Below, piece by piece: positions 33,350-44,960 of a stretch of 64,000 nt of DNA. The stretch lies in contig CM075943.1 of assembly GCA_038030265.1 (NCBI GenBank), forward strand, positions 33,976,001-34,040,000, written 5' to 3'. The stretch's first letter is position 1. Every line of letters begins with the position of its first letter. The notes under the pieces were generated by a model. The model was not told the DNA's origin. It did no database searches and was given only the letters and a program-made list of their open reading frames with translations. Position numbers and translations under genes: made by a program. The DNA comes from Corythucha ciliata. Its lineage: Eukaryota > Arthropoda > Insecta > Hemiptera > Tingidae.

Positions 33350-33480
33350 CATTCTTATTCTGAACGGCCGGGAAAAAATCCCGCAAGTGGGATCCAAGGA
33401 CGTCGAACAAGAAATAACATAATCCCGCCATAGCAACCGTTTTTTGCGGCATTTTCACACGGCTTCGGAATACGGCCCCT
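33350..33480 (+). repeat. Dispersed ~110-bp repeat, copy 1
   Basis: Shares GGGATCCAAGGACG, then AAGAAATAACAT and ATCCCGCCATAGCAA, with 39990-40095. Copy 2 lies inside the nested element at 39461. The class is unknown. Confidence 0.65.
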
Positions 33481-33704
33481 GGGCCATAAGACAATGGGTG
33501 GAATTGAATTGGATGAATCCCCGTGACGGAGAAATCGAAACGCACACGGAGAATCAGTTTCTGCGCAGTTCCTTATGCGAGGCTGAATGAAAATGAGAAG
33601 CCGTTAATAATGTGCCATCTTTTGGTCAAGTGAGCAGCTAAAGTTTAGAAACAGCGATAAATGTGAAGAAGAAGTCGAATTCGTGGGTGAAATGATGAGG
33701 GGGG

Positions 33705-34258
33705 GGGGAGCTAATTTGCAGCTAAAATTGAGTAAAAGCGCTCGTTCTGGGCTAAAACCAAGAAAACGCTCTCATTCTCGAACGAACTTGAAAAAAAGGA
33801 AGTAATTATTTTTGGGTGGATCTGAAAATTAGCGATTTTATTTAAAATCAACTATTGCTCGCGTAAACATACATTATATTGGGCTCTTCCATTTGATGAT
33901 AGTAGGCTTAGTAGTTCACCGGAAACGTGAGTGTAGGGGGCTGCCCATCGGCTATTTACAGCTAAAATTGAGGACAACTTCACCAATGGGAGTGAGGAAA
34001 AGCGCTAAATAACATCTAAATTTGGGATAAGTGCTACTTCTCGGATAAAATTAAGAAAAAGCACTAATTCTTGCTAAAATTGGAAATAAAATGTTCATTC
34101 GCAACTCAAAATGACAAAAACACTTAATTGGGGCTGACATTAAGAAAAAGTGCTCAATTGCGGCTAACGTCGAGATAAAACTCATTCGGAGCTAAAAGTA
34201 AGAAAAGATGCTGCATCTCGGATAAAATCAAGAAAAGCGCTAATTCAGTAGGCAGTTT
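33705..34258 (-). repeat. Degenerate tandem repeat, D40 family, inverted
   Basis: Read on the minus strand this is the pattern of 3430-4115; on + it appears as (A)GCTAAAATTGAGAAAAAGCGCT-like units separated by 35-45 bp. Roughly ten units with variable decay are present. Confidence 0.6.
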
Positions 34259-34261
34259 TAG

Positions 34262-34726
34262 ATGAAAAATTGGCCTTTGTGGTGTAGCGTACAGCCTTTT
34301 CCTTTGGCTAAACCACCAGTTATTGAAGCTCAATATACTAAAGTTTTAGGAACAAAAGTTTCAAGTTTGCGTACAAACAGGACGTTTATACATATAATTA
34401 GGTCGGATTACCGGATACGGTCAATATTAACACGGAATTGGTGGAGGAGGGAGATCGATAGTTTCTCATTCATAAGTTCTGCGTTTCTTATGAAAAATGA
34501 CACTTTGAATTGTTGGCACGGGGAATTTCAACCGGGTTTTTTGACCGTTGGATTGAATGAACAGAAAAATCGACCAAGTCAAAATCCTTCACAGTGCTTC
34601 AGCATCCTGAGTGAATTCACCTCAGGGCCAGCCAGGGAAGAGGTCGGTTCTGTCAAACTAGCCACATTTAGAGCCGAAATATGGATTTACTGTCAAATAC
34701 ATTTTATTTTGCGACAGTCCGTATAG
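34262..34726 (+). CDS. Unrecognised 154-codon open frame
   Basis: One of the longest frames not explained by visible repeats. It begins directly after the D40 array. The sequence shows no signal peptide, clear transmembrane segment or motif that I know. There is no splice-site support and no repeat of the frame elsewhere. It may be chance, a relic of an element or an exon of an unknown gene; chance is the default view. Confidence 0.12.
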   Translation: MKNWPLWCSVQPFPLAKPPVIEAQYTKVLGTKVSSLRTNRTFIHIIRSDYRIRSILTRNWWRREIDSFSFISSAFLMKNDTLNCWHGEFQPGFLTVGLNEQKNRPSQNPSQCFSILSEFTSGPAREEVGSVKLATFRAEIWIYCQIHFILRQSV

Positions 34727-36461
34727 TTATAGTCTGTCTATACGTACATTCGTACGTTTGAGCAGGCATAGTGGGCCATCAGAAATCGGGTTTTGTGAAG
34801 GACGATGCGGTAAAATAAATATTAATATGTACGTCCTTTCGCAGTAAACTCTTCGCTGTACACACAGTGCCATTGACTCTGGCTGGGCTAGATGGCACTG
34901 CGCCGACCGTGGGTGGCCCGCGAGTATTGTGTCGTTCATAATATCGTCACGATGACATTCTTTGAGGGTTCAAAGGCCACGATAAATTCGTGAGAAAATG
35001 CGAATTTGTCAAAATTAATCTTTTAACCTTCTCCCCCCCTCTTTAAAACCTTCACGAATTTATTACAGCCTTATGCCCGAGTGATTTTTTCATCCCTCCC
35101 CCTGATACCCCTAGTGAAAAAATAAGTGTAGAAATATTCAATTTGATTAAAAGGTCTCTCATTTTACTTACCCGTAACCCGTTTCACGCAAAAGTAAAAA
35201 CAAAAGTGGGGTGGGGAATATTTATTTAGAGCGTACCCTCCCTAAACTATTCGGAGATCTTTTCTCTACATTACTCTCCTCGTTCACCCACCCAAGGTAA
35301 ATATACGATGTCAAATTAGAGAGAGACAAATTGACGGTCATTAGTATTGGTGACGAGCGGGGGGGGGGGGGTTGATGGGAGGGTTGTGAGAGAAAACGTT
35401 CTTTTACCTGAGGTTCTTCTCTTTGAAAATGCATAGACACCACACCTCTCAATGAATTTTGTATGCTGTACGTTTGAATGCCACCGCTTATCTTCCAATG
35501 CTGACGAAAGAATCTCAAACTCTTCTTCGCCTCTCCCCTGGTGGTATACGACCCTTCGTACTTCATCCTTCTCCACCACGAAAAGTTTTCGAATAGCGTG
35601 AATATATTTTCGTTTCATCAGTCGATTTATCTTGCATTCAAATTGTTTTCGAGCTTCTTGGGACGGTTTATGTCGGGCCTTGTGGATGAAAATAGTGGTG
35701 GCAGGGGGGTGGGGGCCTTTAAAGATCATCGAACGTCAGTTAAAGACGGCGCTTAGTGACGCATTTGGAATTAGATGCTATAGATGGAATTCATTCGTGG
35801 TTTAAGGAATCTTACAATCCTTTAGATGACTTCAAGTTATAATGTGGTCTTCCGCTGTGTACCTGTCTGTATTATTTACGACCTTGACGAAGAAAAATTC
35901 AAATTTGGATTGAGCCCTTTTTCCTCCTTCTACATGAGTAAACCCTTCGGACATAATGACAACCTGTTCCGAATTTCCGAGAAATTGAAAATATTGTCTT
36001 GAACAAAAGTTAATCAACAACATGCAGCCTATAAACGAGCTCATAAAATTGTGAATAAATTATTCTTTCATTTCTCTACAATAGCGCAATAATTTATGTC
36101 TTTTTAACATATCGTGTACTCTCTGTGTGTGAACAATACCATAGCAGGGGGAAAAAGGGGCGTTTGTTTACATAAAAAAAACTGAAATCAATAAACAAGA
36201 GATGATTTTGATAGTTTATAAGTCCATTGTGTAATAGTTTTAATCATCGGGACTTTCGTACATGATAAACGTCCTCCAGAACTATCAGTCCCACGCATGG
36301 ACCGTGGTTTGACGCACACTTGTTTATTTCAAAATCACCATATACCAGCTTTTTTTCTTATTGGTTTTTTCCTGATTATTATGTTCTTTAAAAACATACT
36401 TTGATTTACATTTATAAAAAAATATATTTCATGATCTCAACGTTATCATTTTCATTTTTAG
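34727..36461. other. Unannotated intergenic stretch
   Basis: No gene or repeat recognised. A G12-type tract lies near 35360. Minus frames 35316-35729 (137 codons) and 35222-35566 overlap in different frames and are probably chance. Confidence 0.45.
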
Positions 36462-36495
36462 GGCGAAACAGGCTGGCTTTCACCATGGATGACAG
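36462..36495 (+). CDS. Candidate 34-nt internal micro-exon
   Basis: A T-rich stretch ending in TTTTCATTTTTAG (acceptor, AG at 36460-36461) is followed by 34 nt and then GTAAGC (donor at 36496). One frame reads GETGWLSPWMT. Both splice sites are close to consensus and the polypyrimidine tract is good. No neighbouring exons were identified, so the gene is unknown, and a chance match is quite possible in 64 kb. Confidence 0.25.
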
Positions 36496-38065
36496 GTAAG
36501 CTGCCTTCACGTAATATTTTCTGTGATATTATGTTAGTTGGGGGATTATGTGTGTGTGGTCGCCGGGGAGGTGGGGTTTCAATTTACCTTAGTCAATTAG
36601 AACTGGAATTAGAAGCGAGTGAAGACTTTAAAATAAATTGGTTAAGCTTGTTTGTGGATAATGGTTACAATATCCCGTCAACTTCCGTCCATTCGTTTAA
36701 CCGCGGTGGCGAACTACCTAGTCATTATTTAATGATCGTTCTTCCCCTGTTCACCTTCTATTTTGACTCGCGTCATAAATTACACCGTTCGAAGATTGTT
36801 AGGAGTTTTAACACGCTGAAAGAAGACAGATAGACAGAAAACGACTGGGGTTTTTTGTTCTATCGATAATCCTGTAATCCTATGTAGCGTCGTCGTTCCG
36901 GTAGTCAATTTCAACGGTGACTCGGCGCTGAGTCGAATCACATTTTTGCCGTCCTGCTCCATTTTTCTCCTTTCAACTGGTCGTAAATTTATGTTTTTAT
37001 TATTTAAGCAGACAGCTCTTTCCCGTTATCAGTTCAGCGACATGTTAAATAGTTCTAACATGGATTTGTCTTATGCTAAAGTAGCCTAATTGAGGAAGAA
37101 GAGATGTAGGCACAAAACATGTTCCATTCTTCATCAGAGTTTATGGGCAGACAATTAGACTGGTTTTCTAGGAATCCCTCCACTGTCGGGAAGGGAGGGG
37201 GGCGTCTGGAGCAAGGCATTGAAAAATCCCTCGTCCAAGTAAAACTGTTGACCGTTAGGACGTATTCGCAATAGTACTGGAACTGGAGCCAGAATACTTA
37301 ATCGCCAGTTCCAAGAAACCACCTTGAGCATTCCGATGAATCGGTTTTACATTGAGTCTCAAGGTGACCAGGAAAGCACCCAGTGTCGGACTGATAGAAT
37401 CAGAGGCCCCCGGCTGAATTTTCAAGGAATTTTCATTTCACGTGAACTACACCTGCAGTTTAGGGCCAAAATATGAAAGCTTTTGACAGCTTGGTCAAAT
37501 CGGCACGAGCAGTTTTTCAAGTCCAAAAGAATGTTTCCGGATGGAGACGAGATTTAAATTAACGAATATGCGAATCCAGACGAAGGGCAATGGGCGATCA
37601 CAACCCACCGAAGGGCGTAGTTAGATATTTGCTAATGGGAATGGGCACATACTCTCAAGCCATCCACGCCCTTATTATTGCACCGCGTACCGCGTACGAA
37701 TTCAATTTCGCAGCTTTAGCCTGTACAAGTCTGCGTATCATGGGCGCTCACAGAAACACATTTTGCGGCTCTTGCTCACTCAAAAAGCCAACGTGCTAGA
37801 TTGACACCCTAAAAATTCAACCTCACGGCGTTAAGGCGTGAGGCTGACCAAACACCGCGCAGGTGGAGCCTTTCCGAGGATAAATTGACAGTTTTTCAAT
37901 ATGGATTATCAGTTCGTAGGGTGAAATTGGCAAATGGCAAATGAGACCGAAAATCTGAAGACGAACAGTAAGTTTTTGAGGCTCAGTTGCTGCCTACAGA
38001 CAATTGGTATGGTTATATCACATGATATTTTGCGCTTTTCCGAAGAAACACAAAAATCACTATAT
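36496..38065. other. Unannotated stretch
   Basis: No gene or repeat recognised. If the preceding micro-exon is real, this would be intron. The 114-codon frame 36489-36833 runs through the donor site and is not supported. Confidence 0.45.
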
Positions 38066-38297
38066 TCGGATCGGTGAAAGAATGTGCATGAAATTACCCT
38101 CTCTCTTTTCTCTAAACCCACGTGACTTACCGCTACCACACCATCACCTGAGAGGAGCTTCTCTTACTTTATCGGTAAAACTCTCTGTTATTGGTTGCAG
38201 TTGTTTGATAATAAGAGGAGAAGTTAAGAACCACGCTAGGAGAGGAAAAAGCGGGCTTACGGCCTCCCACCACATGCACATTCTTTCGCCGATCCGA
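38066..38297. mobile_element. About 232-bp MITE with 25-bp TIRs
   Basis: TCGGATCGGTGAAAGAATGT with GCATG at the left is mirrored at 38273-38297 with one mismatch. The centre is non-coding, although a 141-codon frame (38004-38429) reads through it by chance. No target duplication was resolved. Confidence 0.7.
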
Positions 38298-38554
38298 GTA
38301 AAAATAGCCTATAAGAGAGTAGCGTACAAGACCAGATCAGTAGGGTGTTGCTTCTTATACTTGACTTATTGGGCTGGAATCTGGATTTTTGGCCCAAAAG
38401 CGTATGGCTGTTACAGTTTTATTCCATGAAATCCTTTAATTTTAAACTGCAACTGTAATGCAGACCCTAGAAACTCGAATAGGGCGATTTGGCGCGAGGG
38501 GAAACGCTTGATGAGTTCGGGTAGCTCGAGTTTTGTAGAGGATGGACCTACAAT

Positions 38555-38684
38555 GTGGTTGGAGCTTTACTGTGGTTTAGAGCTTAGCTGTGGTTGGGAA
38601 TTTACTGTGGTTGGAGGTTATTATAACTGTGGTTAGAGCTTGCTATGGTTGGATCTTTGCTGTGGTTAGACTTTTGCTGTGATC
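38555..38684 (+). repeat. Minisatellite, CTGTGGTTGGAGCTTT type, left block
   Basis: About six diverged units of 22-30 bp containing (C/A)TGTGGTTGGA or TGTGGTTAGA followed by CTTT or TTTA. It continues after the MITE at 38685-38939. Another two units lie at 41145-41175. Confidence 0.75.
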
Positions 38685-38939
38685 GGGGTGGTGATTCTGT
38701 AACTTGCAAAATTTACGTGTCGTAACTGGGAAGGAGGGGGAGAGGATGTACCCCGTTGCCTTGGTTTTTTCACACATTTGTTGAGAATTTATTATTTTTC
38801 CTTCGAGACCACACATTCTCGCGTGAAAATTCCGCAGTTTAATTCACTTGGTATCGTAAAAACCATGGCAACGAGGTACCTCCCCTCGCCATTCTTCCAT
38901 TTTACGACACGTTTTAGCAAGTTACAGAATCACCCCCCG
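38685..38939. mobile_element. 255-bp MITE splitting the minisatellite
   Basis: GGTGATTCTGTAACTTGC at the left is mirrored at 38914-38935. Pairing extends about 85 bp inward through ACGTGTCGTAA and GTACC(C/T)CGTTGCC(T/A)TGG. It interrupts a continuous minisatellite, so it inserted after the array formed. Target duplication cannot be read clearly because of the repeat. Confidence 0.85.
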
Positions 38940-39245
38940 GACCTTGCTGTGGTTGAGAATTTACTGTGGTTGGAGGTTATATCTGTGGTTAGAGCTTTGT
39001 TGTGGTTCGGAGCTTTCCTATGGTTGGTATACGTTACCGTGGTTGGAGGTTCCAACTGTGAGTTTTTTTGCTGTGGGAGCTTTGATGTGGTTGGACCTTT
39101 GCTGTGGTCAGACCTTTTCTATGGATGGACCTTTGCTGTGGTTGAAACATTGCATTGCTGTAGTTGGGTCTTATTGACCCATCTAATCTGTGACTTTGTG
39201 ATTGGAGACTTACCTACTGTGGTTTTGACCTTTGTTGTGTTAAGG
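38940..39245 (+). repeat. Minisatellite, CTGTGGTTGGAGCTTT type, right block
   Basis: About ten units, for example GCTGTGGTTGAGAATTTACTG and later GCTGTGGTCAGACC. The 259-codon frame across 38778-39557, the second longest in the window, is repeat translated plus part of two MITEs and is not a gene. Confidence 0.8.
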
Positions 39246-39989
39246 TTTTTTGTCATTTTGGACTTCTTTGTCGAAGTGGCCGTCAGACAACAGCCAACGG
39301 GAGAGGCCAAGGTGACTAAACTTTACTATAGGTGCCGCAGATTTCCCCCTGTCCATCGGACGGGAGGGGTGGAGACTGACGTCACCAGCAGTCCTTTGCT
39401 CCCAATTGCTCACCAAAACAAGCAGCAAAACAAGTTAATTTTGAAATTGATGGTTATGAACAAGGTAAATAGACTAAAGAGGTATGCTCTTAATTTTCAA
39501 CCAATTATTATTGTTTGTGCCATGACGTCATGGGATGACAAATTTTTAAAAAATTAACAGGTGGGACTTTTTCCAATAAAACAAAATTATCAACATTTCT
39601 GGGGCCACTTTTTAAATCGGGAGAACTACGCATTATTGCCTGCAGGACAATGTTCCTGTGAAAGAAGTGATTGCAGGGCCCCTAAGTGTAATGGTTGGAG
39701 CAAAGAAAACTGCTGCAGGTGCAGGGTAACATCTCAGTTGGGAAACTTTTAGAAATTCTTTTAAGATAGAGCTAAGTTCAGCAATTTTTTCGTTCCACTC
39801 ATCAACGTAGAGACCTCGCCACCGTTCCAATTAACAATAATAAATATAAGCGTTCCGAAACACTTGGCTTCGTATTAAGGGTTCTCGGCGGTATTTGTAC
39901 AACAAACCGCACATCGACCAATAGCCCGTATGGTGAGGGTGTGAATCGCCCTACTCCATCCTGGGTATGCGGCCAGTGGCCTTAGTATG

Positions 39990-40095
39990 AACGGTCGGGG
40001 AAAAAGCCGCACGCGGGATCCAAGGACGCCAAATAAGAAATAACATTATCCCGCCATAGCAATAACGTCTAGCGGCATTTTCGCACGAGTTTGTA
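39990..40095 (+). repeat. Dispersed ~110-bp repeat, copy 2
   Basis: Matches 33350-33480, including GGGATCCAAGGACG and ATCCCGCCATAGCAA. It is carried within the 39461-40854 element. Confidence 0.65.
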
Positions 40096-40469
40096 CTGAG
40101 GCTCCAGATGAGGCAAACAAATTCCTCAATATCGACAGTGATTGAATACGGCTAGGTTCGAGGCCGGGATTCTGGTCGAAGGACACCATTAATACTAAAA
40201 TATTAAATTACTTACATTTTTATACATGACAGGGAACACTTTTAAACTTCAGCTTTATTGTCCAACCTATCTAAGATATGCTCGTGAGCGTGATTGTCGC
40301 GGGCAGCATGGAAGCCCTTCCTTGCTCCCTCATGAAACTTACTGTTCGTTTCTCACTGATACACATAATAAACTAGCCCGTCACTGCGCCGAGTGCTGTC
40401 TGTATTGAATACACGGGGCTTCACGTGGTACGTATCAATTAACTGGGCCTTAAAACGGTACATAAGGTC

Positions 40470-40624
40470 TAAAGGCCCGTTCACAAGCTCTATGTTTGTG
40501 TGGTTTGTGTTGTGTGGTGTCTATGCAACCTATCAAAATGCTTCATTTTTCGAGGGAATAAATTTGTTTGGTTGCATGAACTCCACACCACGTAAACATA
40601 TATAGAGCTTGTGAACGGGCCTTA
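40470..40624. mobile_element. 155-bp MITE nested inside the 39461 element
   Basis: AAGGCCCGTTCACAAGCTCT is mirrored at the right end; TIRs run about 55-60 bp to the TGCAACC block. A second copy begins at 63903 and runs off the window. This gives three nesting levels at this locus. Confidence 0.85.
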
Positions 40625-41008
40625 AGGAACGACTCCGCCAAATTATATCGCTTTTAAAAAAATTTGCAGGCACTTATTTTGACTTTTCATTCATTGTTTG
40701 CTTGATCTACAAAGAAATTCCAAGGGAGAAACCATGGGAGGGGAAGCTTCATATGTGAAGTTTGGTCCCTCATTAATTTTTTTACTCCCGTGACGTCAAT
40801 TTTGACAAAAATTTCCTTAGTTACGAGCATACCTCTGTAAGTCCATTTACCTTGGGTTATGAATGCTCAAAAATCACAGCCCAATAACAATTAATAATGT
40901 ACTGGGTCCAGCGCAAAGGCACTTGGGACTGCTCGTGACGTAGATGAAGGACAGTAATGGCCGAAGATCTGCGGCACCTATAGAAAGTTTAGTCACCTTG
41001 GGAGAGGC

Positions 41009-41424
41009 GGTGGATAAACCGGTCTTGCCCGACCCATTCAAGATTTGTCGTCTTCCCACAACGGAAACGGGTCACATTAATTGATATAATTTAACTCATT
41101 AGTCCCACCAATGTACAAGACACAAATCGGGGTTTGGAATTTGGCTGTGGTTGGAGCTTTAATGTGGTTGGATTGAGTTTCATCTCTGGGCCCGAATAAT
41201 TTCTCTACCGTACGGCCCTGATTTTTGGCACTAACAGTTGGATGCTTCACAATTGCTTCAAAAAGTGTCTGTTTGGCTGCGAAGCTAATCTCCACATAAA
41301 CCCACGGTTCTACTACTCAATTCATTTATTAGTTCATTACCATCAAACCAATCAAGGGGATATGGAGCAAGTAGGAGGAATCCTCTTCTTCCCAACTCAA
41401 TCGTCTCACCCTTTCATTCATTCT
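41009..41424. other. Unannotated stretch with two minisatellite units
   Basis: Two CTGTGGTTGGAGCTTT-type units lie at about 41145-41175. Nothing else is recognised. Confidence 0.45.
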
Positions 41425-41439
41425 CTCTCTCACTCAATC

Positions 41440-41470
<31 letters not shown>

Positions 41471-41500
41471 CACTCTCTCTCTCTCTCTCACTCTCAACAC
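41425..41500 (+). repeat. (CT)n microsatellite
   Basis: Roughly 75 nt of CT dinucleotides with a few CA or CC interruptions. Confidence 0.95.
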
Positions 41501-44500
41501 GATGGCAACCCGACTCTGAAGGATTGCGGCGGAAAGTACCAATGATGTTTTCGCGAATAAGATGTTAAATGTTTCAAGATCAGCACTTAAGATGTCCTAC
41601 TGTGTTGTCTTTGTAACAGTCATCAATTAGACTTGGAGTTCTTGTGGGAGGGGGGACGACAAATGAAAGGTTTTTCTTTGTGAACAAATTAATTTCGCTG
41701 CTACTCTGGCCTGGAGCGGTGCCTTACAATAAACTTCACTTGGTTCAAGGTAGAATCATAAGCCCGGTCTAAGAGAGAGAAGAAACATAAGACTCGTTCG
41801 AAGACTATTCTCATATCAAGCTTAAAATAAAATTCGCTAGATATACTAAAGACGATCACAGCCTCACAGGGGTCTTGAATGCTTAGCAGTTTTTCAGACA
41901 TAAAATACGATACAGGGTTATAGACGTGCGGCGATTTATTCTCAGTTTTATTAGTTTTGGGGGCACTGATCGCATATCTTTCTTAAGATTCTTAAGAATT
42001 AAGAATTAAAAAAATCTGGCAAAGTACTCCCCAAGCTACAGCCCCCAAGGCGTTCTGTACGAACTTGTCATTTCATTTTTCCCTCCCGCGGAGAATAAAA
42101 CTCATGTCCCAAACTACTACCTACAAAAATATTAATTATCTGGCTTCTAAGTAACCAAGCACAAGACGGAAACGTGGTTGTGTGGAGTGATGGAGTACAG
42201 GGGGAAAACATGAGATAACACTGTTTTGAAGTGAGCCAGGGATCGTTTGACACCATATTAAAACGATACTTACGATATTAATTTTATGCTAATGCCTCGC
42301 AAACTCATCCAAGGCCAACCTGCTGAGTGACTGAACAGCTTGACCATCAGGAGGGGGGAGGGGGGAGTGATGAAGAAGGATTCTGCGAAACGAAAACGGT
42401 ACAACTTAATTGGGAGGACCGAACCAATAGACACGCGGGGTGTTGCAAAAAGAGTGACCTCCGAAAGTTTCAAATTACTCAAACTTCACAAAAACAAACG
42501 AACGAACGTCAAAAAAAGCGCAACGTTTGGTTTAATCTGATCTTATGTCTCTATGATTAAAAAGGAAAAAAAGCACTTGTCTCGCGTTTCAGAAGGGAAA
42601 TCGCGGTGTGAGGCTTTTTCTTAACGAATAATTATCTCATCTCACCTATTAATCAAGCTTTGATAAATCCGCCACATGGCGCCGTTGTAAGGCTCTGCTA
42701 TTAATCAAACTATGCATTTTCAGAAACTTATCTCGTTCATTTATTATTATTGTCTAGTGCGTTTAATAACTGTTATTAGAAGTGGACGCGGAAATGCAAA
42801 AATGTGAAAACGAAGGCGGGCATTTTGGCCTGTTTACTTATTTTTATTAGGTAGGAGGGTTTTGTTAGTAATTGTAACGGTTTGATAGATAGTAAATGAT
42901 ATAAATAAATAAGTTCAAATAATGTAGGAGATCAAGCATCCGGTTGCCTGTGTGCGGTCGCATTCAGTGCGTGGGTGACTCAGTGAGTGAAAGATGCACA
43001 CGCTAAACCCAGACTTCGAAAATCTCGCTCTACAAAAATTGTACCTATTTTGGTGCTTCATAAAAATTAAAAATAAAGCCACTTCGAACGATTGCAGCAA
43101 TCCCTGAGGGTGCCACATCTTGAGATTTTTTAAATTAATTTTAACGCTCATGAGGCGTGGACTTGATCAACTTCTTCCTCCGTACCGAACGACGTTCTGT
43201 AACTTTAATGTCGTAAACGATATTACATTGTCTGAGCCTGTGAAGTTTCCGTTTGTTCGGAGAACTATTATACCAGAGTGGAGTTTACGTTCAGATAAGG
43301 GGATGATGTTTGGTCTATTTTTTATTTGCTGGACGTTTAAGTGGGTAGTTTAATTTTAAGTACATTCGTTTTATGACGTTCTTTATTACTTTTTCTTCAC
43401 TCTATGGTCTCGTATTTTATCCGAAAGGACAATTAGATCAGTTTTAAGCAACAGGAAGACACCTTTCGTAAGCTTAGAAAATACATTAGAAGAAAAACGA
43501 TAGACGCATTGCTCAGCACCAAAATATTTCACTCCCGTCCCCTCTTTTCCATAAAAAAAGTAACAAATTATGTTTCTTTGTACAGTTTATTCACACCGAT
43601 GTAACACACGCAGGGTATTCTTTTGTTTTTTGTCTTTCTGAAGGAGGCAATCAAAAATGCCAATTGCTTGTTATGTTCCGAATAATATGCCCTGGGACCA
43701 TTTCAAAGGTGCACCGGTCCGCAATGATTTAACAGAAACAAAAGATTTAATCAATTAGATTCAAAGGCACAAGGGCAAGACTGTTTCATTCACGCAAAGG
43801 TTCATTTAACTCGCCACCATTTTTTTTACCTCCCCCCTCCGTTTACCAACAGGGCTGGATTTTCTTCAGTGAGAAAACGCGAGTTTTTTTTCGATATGAA
43901 TAATTGTCGAAGTTATTGAACTAAAAACTGATTCCGCCAGTCAAGTTTAAGCTCGTGGGTGAGTTACCTGACAGGAATGCTGTAAGGAAACAGGAGGGGC
44001 CCCCTTGAAAGGCCCTTCTTCCATAAAGTAGTGATAAAAACTGGGAAAGAAAGGGGAGCGGCCACCCTGGGGTGACGCTAAGGAAATCAAGTCTCCAGGG
44101 CTATTGTCATTTGGGTCTATCAAGAAGCTATTGTTTTCGATAAATGTTCGAGCTTCAGACAAAAAACAAAAGGGCGAGTTTTATTAGGCCCTTATACTGC
44201 AGGGAAAATATGGCACTTGGACACATTTTTTTCGTCTACAGTTTCAACGCGTGATTAGTTAATTTTGATCCATGTGCAATGCGTGCGAGTTCCTAAAAAA
44301 ATCGTCACAACGTACCCAACGATAGAAGCGATAAATAAACGAATAATCCAAACAAATGCCCCAAGAATGGAAAATACATTCATTTTGTATGGCAATGAAA
44401 ACTCATGTCGATGGCATCAAGTGATCATTTTTTTACATCGAAACACGAAATACCCGATACTGTGTAGAAAAATATTTTCTTATTCCACGCTGTTTATATT

Positions 44501-44960
44501 AAGATCACCGAGTCGCACCATATGAAAACTCAAAACTTGGGTGGCGCATTATGAAGTCACCTTTTTTTTTTCTGAGTAGTGTCGTAAATTTCTTATTTTC
44601 TTCGTAAAAGGAATACAACGAATCATCCCAAAATGATGGCGTTTAGGAATTATCGACAAATGGAAAAATTTACACCGCAAAAAATACAGATAACTGACTC
44701 CCTGTCACGGTTAGTTTATTGCAAGTTTCGATATTTATTTTATAATTTATTCTTTATATCCAATGGGTGTTGTCAAGTTATTTAATTTTATTAAAAAATA
44801 AGGGCTTGGTCGAAAAATTCTGGTAAAGATCCCATGTGGTAGCCCGGTATAGGCTTCCTGGCGTCAAACACCGCTGTGGACTGTGGACAAAAGAGCGTTA
44901 TTCTTCAACTCCTGCTTCATTAGTTGGCCAGTCGACCGTTGTCAGACACTTTTGGAATCT
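41501..44960. other. Unannotated intergenic stretch
   Basis: No gene, transposon end or tandem array is recognised. Frames of up to 86 codons lack motifs and splice support. Confidence 0.45.

Larger units (their letters stand above)
39461..40854. mobile_element. 1.39-kb TIR element inserted in MITE copy C
   Basis: Ends CAAGGTAAATAGACTAAAGA and, inverted, CAAGGTAAATGGACTTACAG, with pairing through AGGTATGCT. A perfect 9-bp duplication GGTTATGAA flanks it (39452-39460, 40855-40863) and corresponds to a single site in intact MITE copies. A GACGTCA palindrome lies just inside both ends. It is non-coding: the longest frames are 60-70 codons. Its 9-bp duplication is like that of its host MITE, so it may also be MULE-like; hAT (8 bp) is less likely. 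Confidence 0.85.
39308..40999. mobile_element. MULE-like MITE copy C, split by an insertion
   Basis: The left half (39308-39460) and right half (40855-40999) together form a copy of the MITE seen whole at 31158 and 50837. Flanking direct repeats GGGAGAGGC (39299-39307 and 41000-41008) give a 9-bp target duplication. The split is caused by the element at 39461-40854. Confidence 0.9.

Noticed and set aside
38778..39557. A 259-codon protein-coding gene
   Set aside because: The frame translates minisatellite units plus parts of two MITEs; no domain and no splice or start context.
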